Origin: Candidatus Hydrothermarchaeota archaeon
GTDB taxonomy: Archaea; Hydrothermarchaeota; Hydrothermarchaeia; Hydrothermarchaeales; BMS3B
Length of the DNA stretch: 6,814 nucleotides
Assembly (NCBI GenBank): GCA_015521945.1
Contig: WANG01000149.1
Coordinates: 1 to 6,814 of the forward strand
Reading direction: 5' to 3'
The first letter of the stretch is position 1. Every line of letters starts with the position of its first letter. A program made the translations under genes and the position numbers. Of the stretch, positions 1 to 6,125 are shown one piece after another. The notes beneath the pieces are model-generated. The model had not been told where the DNA came from. It ran no database searches and saw nothing but the letters and a program-made list of their open reading frames with translations.

Positions 1-564
1 CGCCTTCTCCTTAGCGGCTACGGTGACCTCGCTCATGGTGCGCTCCACCAGCATCCTTGCGATGTCCTGCTTGCGCTTTACCCCCGCCACCCCCGCGGGG
101 TACATCAGCGATGATAGCTCCCTGTTTATCTCCACCATGAGCTCCAGCAGCCTCTCAGCCTCCTCAATGTTCTCCTCCCTGAGCAGCACCAGCACCCGCC
201 TCCTCAGCTCGCCCACCACGTCACCCAGCCCGGCCAGGTACCACTCCGCAGGTATTCCCAGCTCCGTGTGTGAGGGCGGCTCCCTGCCCGTCAGCAGGTG
301 CAGGGTTATAACAGCCTCCGCGTACTCCTGCCCGGCCTCCTGCAGAAACTGAAACCGCAGGTCCTGCTCCGTTACCTCCGAGAGCATCTCCTTGGCTCTT
401 GCGAGCAGCTCCTCGCTCTGCGAGTACTCGGTGAGCTGCGCCAGCCACACAGCCTTGGTGCACACCCTCCTGAGCTCCCTGGCAAGCCTGAAGAGCTCCT
501 CCCTCCTCCTGTCCCTCTCGTCAAGCTCCGCCCTTATCCTCTCAACTATCTCGTGCAGCCTCAT
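1..564 (-). CDS. Translin/TRAX-family protein, 3' end missing
   Basis: Translin and TRAX are all-helical proteins that bind single-stranded nucleic acid and form octameric barrels; TRAX-type subunits are the ribonuclease in C3PO, and an archaeal C3PO-like particle is known. The visible 188 residues fit the family. An N-terminal charged helix (about 5-30) is followed by a helix containing QEYAEA (79-84), which matches TRAX QEYVEA, then GDVVGELRR (114-122), which matches TRAX ADLTGELMR, and a C-terminal part with KRKQDIARMLVERT (163-176), typical of the family. E80, E83 and D115 fall where I recall the TRAX catalytic acidic residues, so nuclease activity is possible (inference). The start is the ATG at 564, preceded by GGTGG at a suitable distance and lying 11 nt after the taw1 stop, which suggests one transcript. 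The left edge removes the stop codon and probably only a short C-terminal piece, since the family is around 200 residues. This reading frame stays open to base 1. Confidence 0.85.
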   Translation of the reverse strand, partial: MRLHEIVERIRAELDERDRRREELFRLARELRRVCTKAVWLAQLTEYSQSEELLARAKEMLSEVTEQDLRFQFLQEAGQEYAEAVITLHLLTGREPPSHTELGIPAEWYLAGLGDVVGELRRRVLVLLREENIEEAERLLELMVEINRELSSLMYPAGVAGVKRKQDIARMLVERTMSEVTVAAKEKA

Positions 565-575
565 CCTACCACCCG

Positions 576-1484
576 CTACCTGCTGAGAAGCACCACCCTG
601 CTCTCCTCCGAGGCGTCTTTAACCCTGTACCCCGTGGCTTCAGCCAAAGCGAGGGCGAACTCCCTGACCTCCCGGTAGAGGGGCATGCGCTCCCTGCTCA
701 GCCTCCTCCTGGAGTACCCCACGTGCATGTAGCTCTTCGCCTCCACGAACTGGGGCTCGGCAACCTCAACGAGCTCCGCATACCTCTCGGGCAGGAAGTT
801 GTACCCCCTCACTAAGGTTATGCGCACCGCCGTTCTGCACCTGCTCCGCATCTCCGAGAGCACCTCAAGGCTCTGCATCAGCCTCTCCCACCCGTCCCTC
901 ACCACCGGCCTCACCAAGGCTCTGTAGACCTCGGGGGTGGGAGCCGGGAGGCTCAGGTACATCTGGGTAGGTCTCAGCCTCTCCATGACCTCGGGATTCA
1001 TGCCGTTGCTCACCACGAAGGTGCTCATGCCCATCCTGTGGAACTCCTGCACCAGCTCAGGGAGCAGGGGGTAGCTTGTGGGCTCACCTGCGAGGGAGAT
1101 GGCGGCATGCCTCGGCTCAAGCGCCTCCAGGAAGTCCCGCCTGCTCACCCTGCTCTCCCCCCCGTACCCGCTGAGGAGCGCCCGCTGCGCCTCAATGGCA
1201 CCCTTGGCGATGCTCCCCGGCTCGTCCACCTCTCCGGTGAGCTCGGCTCCCTGGGTATGCTCCACGGGGCGCCAGCAGAAGGCGCACCTGTGCTGGCACC
1301 AGGCGACGCTCGGGGTGAGCTGCACGCACCTGTGGGACTCAATCCCGTAGAACTTCGCCTTGTAGCACGCCCTCCCCCTGAGCAGCCTCTCCCTCACCCA
1401 GTGGCACAGCTTAACCGCCGAGTGCCTGCCCACCATGCGGTACCCGTGCTTTTCCAGCACCGCTCTGGCATCCGGCTTCAGCAT
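576..1484 (-). CDS. taw1: tRNA-Phe 4-demethylwyosine synthase (radical SAM, TYW1/Taw1)
   Basis: Taw1 joins carbons 2 and 3 of pyruvate to N1-methylguanosine at position 37 of tRNA-Phe, giving 4-demethylwyosine, the tricyclic core of wyosine bases. The 302-residue protein carries the radical-SAM CX3CX2C motif (C63, C67, C70) that binds the SAM-associated 4Fe-4S cluster. It also carries the second-cluster cysteines C27, C40 and C53 with 12-residue spacing, diagnostic of TYW1 and shifted by one residue from the Pyrococcus enzymes. K42 lies two residues after C40, where I recall the pyruvate Schiff-base lysine (K41) in Pyrococcus. Further motifs are GEP (133-135), SNG (159-161) and the family signature YMHVGYSRRRL (252-262). 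There is no flavodoxin domain, as usual in archaea, so an external reductant is needed. The ATG at 1484 places C27 where family members have it. No clear Shine-Dalgarno is visible. Downstream is the translin-like gene, probably co-transcribed. Confidence 0.95.
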   Translation of the reverse strand: MLKPDARAVLEKHGYRMVGRHSAVKLCHWVRERLLRGRACYKAKFYGIESHRCVQLTPSVAWCQHRCAFCWRPVEHTQGAELTGEVDEPGSIAKGAIEAQRALLSGYGGESRVSRRDFLEALEPRHAAISLAGEPTSYPLLPELVQEFHRMGMSTFVVSNGMNPEVMERLRPTQMYLSLPAPTPEVYRALVRPVVRDGWERLMQSLEVLSEMRSRCRTAVRITLVRGYNFLPERYAELVEVAEPQFVEAKSYMHVGYSRRRLSRERMPLYREVREFALALAEATGYRVKDASEESRVVLLSR

Positions 1485-1485
1485 G

Positions 1486-1496
1486 ATTTTTATACC
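1486..1496 (+). promoter_or_regulatory. TATA-like promoter element for the DUF1152-aglB unit
   Basis: The sequence ATTTTTATACC lies in the 39-nt gap between two divergent genes. Its centre is about 33 nt before the ATG at 1524, so transcription should start about 0-8 nt before that codon. The gene has no convincing Shine-Dalgarno (only TGGAT nearby), which agrees with a leaderless or nearly leaderless mRNA. On the minus strand the same element reads TATAAAAAT but sits only a few bases before the taw1 ATG, too close to serve that gene. The taw1 promoter is therefore not identified and may lie inside the DUF1152 gene start. The call rests on position and composition only. Confidence 0.5.
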
Positions 1497-1523
1497 AGAG
1501 GTTAACGTCCTGCTGGATTACCC

Positions 1524-2462
1524 ATGAGCATAGAGGAGCTGGCGCTTGACTCCCGCAGGGCGCTTGTTATAGGCATCGGCGGCGGCGGGGACGTCATAGG
1601 GTGCATACCCACCGCCAGGTTCCTGAGGCGTCTGGGAGTTGAGGTCCTCCTCGGCGGGCTCACCTGGGAGCGCAAGGTGGTTGACCCCCTCCCGGGACCC
1701 CGCAGGGTGGAGGAGCTTGAGGGTGTGGTGGAGGTGTGCGAGCGAGCCTGCTTGGCCACACCCGAGACCAGAACCAGGCACGGCACCCCCCTGACGGAGA
1801 GCGTGGTGTCAGCCTGCACAGGCGCCGAGGTGCTGCTGCTGGACGTGGGGGGCGGGGTGGAGGGCACCAAGGAGGCGCTCAGGTGCGCTATGCGCAGGCT
1901 TGAGGTTGACCTGGTTATAGGCATAGACGTGGGGGGCGACTCCCTCGCCATGGGGGACGAGAAGGGCGTGCAGAGCCCCCTGGCGGACTCCATAATGCTC
2001 CTCTCCATAGCCGAGCTCGGGGCACCTGCCGCCCTCGGGGTTATAGGGTACGGGAGCGACGGTGAGCTAACCCAAGATGAGCTAAACCGCAACATCGCCT
2101 GGCTCCTGGGGCGGGGAGCCTTCTTGGGGGCGGTGGGGGCTGTTCCCGAGGACGTTGAGGTGATGGAGCGCATAGCTAAGAGAACCGCCACGGAGGCGAG
2201 CAGGCTGGTGGTGGAGGCAGCCAAGGGTAAGTACGGGCACTGCAGGATAAGGAAGGGCTCCCGCAGGGTTTTTCTTACCCCGATGTCTGTGGTAACCCTG
2301 TACTTCCTCCCCGAGGCGGTGGCTGAGATGAGCAGAATTGCCCGCATAGTGAGAGGCACCCGCTCCTTGGAGGAGGCGGACCGCCTGCTCAGGCGCCACG
2401 GGTATGCCACTGAGCTCTACTACGAGGAGCGGGCGAGGGGTGTGGAGGGTGAGGAGAGGTGA
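1524..2462 (+). CDS. DUF1152 family protein, function unknown
   Basis: This 312-residue protein has the features I associate with archaeal DUF1152 proteins, which have no established function. A beta strand runs into a glycine-rich loop, IGIGGGGDVIG (16-26), resembling a Rossmann-type nucleotide-binding turn. It is followed by EVLLGGLTWERKVVDPLPGP (40-59), the most recognisable family stretch. Two further glycine/aspartate motifs follow strands: LLLDVGGG (104-111) and IGIDVGGD (132-139). The C-terminal part has RVFLTPMSVVTLYFLP (248-263), also family-typical. No signal peptide or membrane segment is seen, so it should be cytoplasmic. The ATG at 1524 is the first good start and puts the glycine loop at the usual N-terminal place. 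The stop overlaps the GTG start of aglB by 4 nt, so the two proteins should be made together. A role connected to glycosylation or its lipid-linked donor is inference from context only. Confidence 0.85.
   Translation: MSIEELALDSRRALVIGIGGGGDVIGCIPTARFLRRLGVEVLLGGLTWERKVVDPLPGPRRVEELEGVVEVCERACLATPETRTRHGTPLTESVVSACTGAEVLLLDVGGGVEGTKEALRCAMRRLEVDLVIGIDVGGDSLAMGDEKGVQSPLADSIMLLSIAELGAPAALGVIGYGSDGELTQDELNRNIAWLLGRGAFLGAVGAVPEDVEVMERIAKRTATEASRLVVEAAKGKYGHCRIRKGSRRVFLTPMSVVTLYFLPEAVAEMSRIARIVRGTRSLEEADRLLRRHGYATELYYEERARGVEGEER
2444..2458 (+). promoter_or_regulatory. Strong ribosome binding site for aglB
   Basis: GGAGGGTGA (2444-2452) differs from the archaeal consensus GGAGGTGA by one extra G and lies 6 nt before the GTG at 2459. 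It supports GTG 2459 as the true aglB start. It lies inside the last codons of the DUF1152 gene, so translation of aglB is probably linked to that of its upstream neighbour. Confidence 0.7.
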
Positions 2463-5038
2463 GCCGCAGAGAGGTTCTGGTGCTGGTTTTCGTGGTGGTC
2501 ATCGGCTTCCTCATCCGCATGGCAACCTTCAGGTACGAGCAGTACGGCTACTTCCTCGCCTTTGACCCGGGGCACCACTTCAGGGTGTCCGAGTACATAG
2601 CAAAGACCGGGGAGATGCCCATCCTCTGGATGCTCTCCAACTACCCCTACGGCGCCTACGTGGTGGAGCCCTTCGGGCTGTACTACGTCTCCGTGGTGGT
2701 GCACAAGCTTGCAGGTTGGATGCTCGGGCTGAGCTTCAGGGAGAGCTTCTTCCTCACCCCCGCCCTCATCGGCTCCCTCACCTTGGTGCCGGTTTACCTG
2801 CTCCTCAGGGAGGCCGCCAGCCCCAGGGCGGGCTTCTACGGCGCCATGCTCCTCGCCCTGCTGCCGGCCAACATCAGCAGGAGCGTTGCTGGGTACTACC
2901 GTGGCGACGCCTTCTTCCTGTTCTTCGCCATCTTCGCCTTCTACTTCTTCGTAAGGAGCATGAAGGAGAGCAGCCTGAGGTGCGCCTTTATCTCCGGAGT
3001 CATGCTGGGGCTCAGCGGCTTCGTGTGGAACGGGCACCTCTTCGCCTTCGTGGTGCTGGCAGCCTTCCTGGCGGCCCACTCCTTCCTGCTCTTCCTGCGG
3101 CGCAGGAGCGACACGAGGCTCATGCTCAGGTTCTCGGTTGCGGTGCTCACGGGGATAACCATGATAAAGCTCAGCGTGCTCTTCCAGCCCACCAGGTGGG
3201 ACACCAGCCAGGAGCTGCTCGCCATAAGCTTCTCAGCCCTGGGCTTCTCCCTGCTGCTGCACCACCTGAGGAGGCACCGCCTCCTTCTCCTGCCCATAGC
3301 GGGAGCCGCCATCGCTGCCGCCTGGGTGCTCCTCCCCATGCCAGTGCTTATAAAGCAGCTTATAACAGGATACGGGCTGGTAAAGCCCACAGGGTTCCCC
3401 TACGACACCATCGCGGAGCTCAGGCCCACCTCCCTCGGGCTGATTAAGTACCGCTTCAGGCTGATAGCCTACCTGTTTCCAGCGGGGCTGGCGCTCATCG
3501 CCTGGGAGTGGATGAGGGAGCGGAGGCCCGAGCTGATGATAATCATCGCCTGGGCTCTGGGCTCCCTGTACCTGATGCACGCCGCAATCCGGTACACCTT
3601 CTTGGCCAGCCCCGCCATGGCGGTGCTTGCGGCGTACCTGCTCTACCGGCTGGAGCACTACCTCAGACCCAGGGCAGCCGCCTGGGTCATCGCCTCCCTC
3701 CTCTTGGGCAGCATGAGCATGGTCGCCACCGACTTCGCCTGGAGCCTTGGGCCCGCGATGTCTCCCGAGTGGAACCAGGCTCTGCACTACCTGAAGAAGC
3801 AGGAGCCGGGGAGCGTCATGGTGTGGTGGGACCAGGGCGGGTGGACCCAGGGGGTCACGGGCTTCCCCACCATGCTTGACGGCACCCTCGGGCAGAAGCT
3901 CGGGGTGATGTGCGAATACGGCTGGTACATGAAGCAGCGGGACGAGAGCGCTGCCCAGCGGATTCTCAGGAAGTACCACATAAGGTACGTGCTCATCTCC
4001 CCCGACCTGCTGGGCAAGATAGGCAACATCTTCTCAGTCCCCTGCAGGCTGTGGGAGAACGACATGTGGTACACCTACTACACCTACAACCGCTCGGGGA
4101 GCTTCATGGGCTACCCCGCGAAGTTCTACGTGAGCTCAAACAACAGGAGCTTCTACGTGCTGAACGTCACCGAGGCGAATACCAGCAAGCTGGTTGCGGT
4201 GTTCTGGAGCAGGAGCGATGCCAGCCTCTGGGTGCTGAGCTTCAGGGACAGGGTTGAGCTCCCGGTGCTCAGGCGGGTTTTCGCGGAGCACGGCATCAAC
4301 CTCTCGGCTGCAGCCAGGCTGGAGAGGCGCTCCCAGGACATATGGAAGCTCTACGATGGCAACCAGACCTACACCCTCTTCAGGAACGAGAAGGGGGTGC
4401 ACGTTTACACCAGGGACGTGGCGGTGATGGACGAGGTTTACTACCGTGACTGGAGGTACAACGTAACCCGCTACCGCATAGAGGCGCCTCCTCCGGGGCT
4501 TGAGAACATAACCTTTGAGATAGGCACGGTGTTTGTAACCGACACCTACCTGTACTACATCTCCCCCGGAGTTAAGGGCACCCACTTCACCTCCCTCATC
4601 TTCCTGATGGGCTACGACAAGCAGGGGTACGAGCCCCTGATTGCAAACAGGCACGTGCGCATATACCGTGCCAGGTACAACTACACCTGGATTGATGAGA
4701 TGAACACCTCCCGCATCTACTACGCCAGAGGGGAGCCCGTCAGCCTGAGGATAAAGCTGAGCACCACCACGCCCTTCAGCGGCATGCTCAGGGTCTCCCT
4801 GATAAGGGAGAACAACCCCTGGAGTGAGGATGACGATGAGCCCGTGCTGCTGCCCAGGGAGTGGTTCTGGGTGAGCTTCAACGGGAGTACGGAGCTGGTG
4901 GTTAACCTGAGCACCCCCGAGATGCCCCTGAGCAGGAGCATATACACCGTGAATGCCACCCTCTACGACAGAGACATGCGTGCGGTTGATTCCAGGAGGT
5001 GGATGTTCAGGGTGAAGCACCGCTACCTGTGGTTCTGA
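2459..5038 (+). CDS. aglB: Dolichyl-phosphooligosaccharide-protein glycotransferase AglB (STT3 family)
   Basis: AglB is the single-subunit archaeal oligosaccharyltransferase. It moves a glycan from a dolichol-phosphate-type lipid to asparagine in N-X-S/T sequons of exported proteins. The 859-residue protein has about a dozen hydrophobic segments in residues 5-430, then a soluble extracellular domain, as in long AglB proteins. Expected sites are present: D36 in the first external loop (AFDPGHH), a second loop motif AGYYRGD (144-150), the TIAE motif with E320 in external loop 5, and the signature at 456-460. A DK-like helix, D516 and K520 with I524, follows. Two departures stand out: the signature reads WWDQG rather than WWDYG, and R148 stands where the first acidic residue of the second DxD/DxE motif normally lies. 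The ectodomain contains 13 sequons (N544, N562, N569, N574, N614, N635, N668, N683, N741, N749, N808, N816, N832), so it may modify itself. The GTG start fits TM1 directly after a short charged N-terminus. Confidence 0.93.
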   Translation: MSRREVLVLVFVVVIGFLIRMATFRYEQYGYFLAFDPGHHFRVSEYIAKTGEMPILWMLSNYPYGAYVVEPFGLYYVSVVVHKLAGWMLGLSFRESFFLTPALIGSLTLVPVYLLLREAASPRAGFYGAMLLALLPANISRSVAGYYRGDAFFLFFAIFAFYFFVRSMKESSLRCAFISGVMLGLSGFVWNGHLFAFVVLAAFLAAHSFLLFLRRRSDTRLMLRFSVAVLTGITMIKLSVLFQPTRWDTSQELLAISFSALGFSLLLHHLRRHRLLLLPIAGAAIAAAWVLLPMPVLIKQLITGYGLVKPTGFPYDTIAELRPTSLGLIKYRFRLIAYLFPAGLALIAWEWMRERRPELMIIIAWALGSLYLMHAAIRYTFLASPAMAVLAAYLLYRLEHYLRPRAAAWVIASLLLGSMSMVATDFAWSLGPAMSPEWNQALHYLKKQEPGSVMVWWDQGGWTQGVTGFPTMLDGTLGQKLGVMCEYGWYMKQRDESAAQRILRKYHIRYVLISPDLLGKIGNIFSVPCRLWENDMWYTYYTYNRSGSFMGYPAKFYVSSNNRSFYVLNVTEANTSKLVAVFWSRSDASLWVLSFRDRVELPVLRRVFAEHGINLSAAARLERRSQDIWKLYDGNQTYTLFRNEKGVHVYTRDVAVMDEVYYRDWRYNVTRYRIEAPPPGLENITFEIGTVFVTDTYLYYISPGVKGTHFTSLIFLMGYDKQGYEPLIANRHVRIYRARYNYTWIDEMNTSRIYYARGEPVSLRIKLSTTTPFSGMLRVSLIRENNPWSEDDDEPVLLPREWFWVSFNGSTELVVNLSTPEMPLSRSIYTVNATLYDRDMRAVDSRRWMFRVKHRYLWF

Positions 5039-5040
5039 GG

Positions 5041-5517
5041 CTACTCCACCCACATTAGGGCTATCCTCTCAAGTACCAAGAGCTGCACTGCCTCGGCTCT
5101 GCTTCCGCACCCCCCCGCAGCCTCAACCTCCTCCTCACCTATCCCGTAGGCCTCCATAAGCCCCTGCACCTTCTCCTGGCTCAGCTCCAGCACATCCTCG
5201 CACAGAGTGCACCCGTACCTGGCGAGAAGCTCCTCCGGCACCTCCTCGCACACCAGAGCCACCTCCCTGTGCCCCCGCACTCCCAGCCTCTCAATCGCCG
5301 TGCCTATCTGCCTGGTGGCTGCGGCTCTCACCATGACCTCCATGGGAGGCTCGTTGCATATGCTCTTCCCCCTGCGCATCGCCCGCTCAGCCTGCTGCAC
5401 CGCAAACTCAAGGTGCCTCCTGCCGGCGATTCTGTCGGCTCTGAGCAGCTGGGCACCCCTTCGCCTGAACTCCTCTATCTCGGGAGCCACCCGGCACCGC
5501 AGCCCCAGCACCTTCAT
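5041..5517 (-). CDS. cgi121: KEOPS complex subunit Cgi121
   Basis: Cgi121 is the KEOPS subunit that contacts Bud32 and helps recruit tRNA (it binds the 3' CCA end) for N6-threonylcarbamoyladenosine formation at A37 of ANN-decoding tRNAs. The protein, 158 residues from the ATG at 5517, has the family's two best-conserved stretches: ADRIAGRRHLEFAVQQAERA (27-46) and, in residues 55-75, NEPPMEV followed by RQIGTAIERLG (69-79). The length suits the archaeal family. I prefer ATG 5517 because GGTGA lies 5 nt upstream and MKV begins a plausible first beta strand. GTG 5526 would add three residues (MRG) and overlap the cupin stop by 4 nt; both starts keep the gene downstream of and coupled to the cupin gene. 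There are five cysteines, including CTLC (103-106), possibly a disulfide or metal pair. The TAG stop is 2 nt from the aglB stop, in convergent orientation. Confidence 0.85.
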   Translation of the reverse strand: MKVLGLRCRVAPEIEEFRRRGAQLLRADRIAGRRHLEFAVQQAERAMRRGKSICNEPPMEVMVRAAATRQIGTAIERLGVRGHREVALVCEEVPEELLARYGCTLCEDVLELSQEKVQGLMEAYGIGEEEVEAAGGCGSRAEAVQLLVLERIALMWVE

Positions 5518-5522
5518 GCCCC

Positions 5523-5867
5523 TCACCCTTCCCAGCGCATCGCCGGCGGGGTGTTGGCTGAGAAGTACACGGCTCTAACCTTACCCGGGTTCCTTATGCG
5601 GTGCTTCTGGCTGGAGTCAAACCACATGAAGTCGCCCCGGCGGAGCAGGTGGCGCTCCCCCTCCACCTCAACCTCAATCTCGCCTTCAAGCACCAGCCTG
5701 AGCTCCTCGCCGGGATGGGAGTACTCCATGGGTATCTCCCTGCCCGCCTCCACCTCAACCAGCATGCACTCCATCAGCCCGCTTCTGAGCAGCAGCCTTA
5801 TTGCCCCGGAGCCGGGGTTTATTTCAGCCTCACACTCGCCACGCCTTACCACCTTTACCCTGCTCAT
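5523..5867 (-). CDS. Small single-domain cupin protein
   Basis: This 114-residue protein is a cupin_2-type beta barrel. Motif 1 is visible as YSHPGEELRLVLEGEIEV (49-66) and motif 2 as GDFMWFDSSQKHRIRN (78-93), separated by a short strand pair. Possible metal ligands are H51, E55 and H89. The first histidine of the usual HXH is Y49, so a three-ligand or metal-free site is possible. Similar cupins often follow an HTH domain as the sensing half of a regulator, but none is present here, so the ligand and role are unknown. The start is the ATG at 5867, preceded by a T-rich element at leaderless distance and lacking a Shine-Dalgarno. Its stop lies at the start of cgi121 (TGA 5523-5525, overlapping a possible GTG start), so the two genes are probably one operon. 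The operon context does not reveal its substrate. Confidence 0.85.
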   Translation of the reverse strand: MSRVKVVRRGECEAEINPGSGAIRLLLRSGLMECMLVEVEAGREIPMEYSHPGEELRLVLEGEIEVEVEGERHLLRRGDFMWFDSSQKHRIRNPGKVRAVYFSANTPPAMRWEG

Positions 5868-5888
5868 GATACCAGTTCTACTTCTGCA

Positions 5889-5899
5889 CTTAAAAAAAT
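5889..5899 (-). promoter_or_regulatory. Possible TATA element for the cupin-cgi121 unit
   Basis: On the minus strand this reads ATTTTTTTAAG, with its centre about 27 nt before the cupin ATG at 5867. That spacing would give a leaderless transcript, in line with the missing Shine-Dalgarno. The run of T is a poor TATA match and no good BRE precedes it. A second candidate, TTTTAT on the minus strand near 5920-5926, would give a leader of about 30 nt. Confidence 0.4.
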
Positions 5900-6053
5900 G
5901 CCTGCTACGCTACGCCGTGGATAAAACCGCACGCTTATGCAGTTTACAGCACTACCGTGTTTGGGATTAATAACAGAAGCACACGAGCACGAATAAGGAT
6001 AATTAACGCAAAAATCGCCTGCATGTGCATATTCACCCAGCAGACACCCCTTT

Positions 6054-6068
6054 CGAAAAATTTAAATA
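6054..6068 (+). promoter_or_regulatory. BRE/TATA promoter of the YeeE/YedE gene
   Basis: CGAAAAA (6054-6060) followed by TTTAAATA (6061-6068) is close to the ideal archaeal TFB recognition element plus TATA box. Counting about 25-27 nt from the box centre puts the start of transcription near 6089-6092, giving a leader of about 35 nt before the ATG at 6126. It is the strongest promoter signal in the window. Confidence 0.75.
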
Positions 6069-6091
6069 GGAGGAGGGTATAGTGCTACACG

Positions 6092-6124
6092 ATGCCACAC
6101 ATAACCTTAAGGAGGAAGGGATGA
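6092..6124 (+). other. Possible 10-codon upstream reading frame in the YeeE/YedE leader
   Basis: ATG 6092 opens a frame encoding MPHITLRRKG that ends at TGA 6122-6124, one base before the main ATG at 6126. ATG 6092 lies at or just after the predicted transcription start, so it could be read as a leaderless start. A frame this short occurs easily by chance, and no conservation evidence is available here. Its last codons cover the main gene's ribosome binding site. Confidence 0.2.
6111..6115 (+). promoter_or_regulatory. Ribosome binding site of the YeeE/YedE gene
   Basis: GGAGG lies 10 nt before ATG 6126 and 5 nt before a second ATG at 6121. The 6121 frame ends after 20 codons, so only 6126 can make the membrane protein, although its spacing is the longer of the two. 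This site decides between neighbouring starts and may reduce the initiation rate at 6126. Confidence 0.6.
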
Positions 6125-6125
6125 G

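Larger units (their letters stand above)
5868..6125. other. Divergent intergenic regulatory region
   Basis: This AT-richer stretch separates the cupin-cgi121 unit (minus) from the YeeE/YedE gene (plus) and is the only sizeable non-coding part of the window. It holds a T-rich box near the cupin start, a clear BRE/TATA near 6054-6068, a short leader with a 10-codon reading frame, and a small inverted repeat, TGCATGTGCA, at 6020-6029. I see no tRNA-like fold, CRISPR repeat or conserved open reading frame. The middle (about 5930-6010) shows nothing I can name. Confidence 0.6.

Noticed and set aside
298..678. Plus-strand open frames opposite the translin-like gene and the end of taw1
   Set aside because: They cross two recognised minus-strand genes and have no ribosome binding site or recognisable motif.
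1502..2410. A 302-codon open frame on the minus strand opposite the DUF1152 gene
   Set aside because: Its translation is rich in S, P, T and R with no family features, as expected for an antisense frame in GC-rich DNA, and the plus-strand frame has clear DUF1152 motifs.
3817..3862. WWDQG considered as a sign that aglB is a decayed pseudogene
   Set aside because: The frame is intact over 859 codons, the ribosome binding site is strong, and D36, E320 and the rest of the fold are kept, so a variant is likelier than decay.
2420..3979. Long minus-strand frames (219 and 248 codons) opposite the AglB membrane region
   Set aside because: They lack hydrophobic cores or known motifs and mirror GC-rich codons of the transmembrane segments.
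4136..5053. A 305-codon open frame on the minus strand opposite the aglB ectodomain
   Set aside because: Composition is V/P/H/G-rich low-information sequence, and the plus strand encodes the continuous AglB ectodomain.
5868..6053. A possible tRNA or structured RNA in the intergenic region
   Set aside because: I could not find a T-loop, anticodon arm or extended stem; only short inverted repeats are present.
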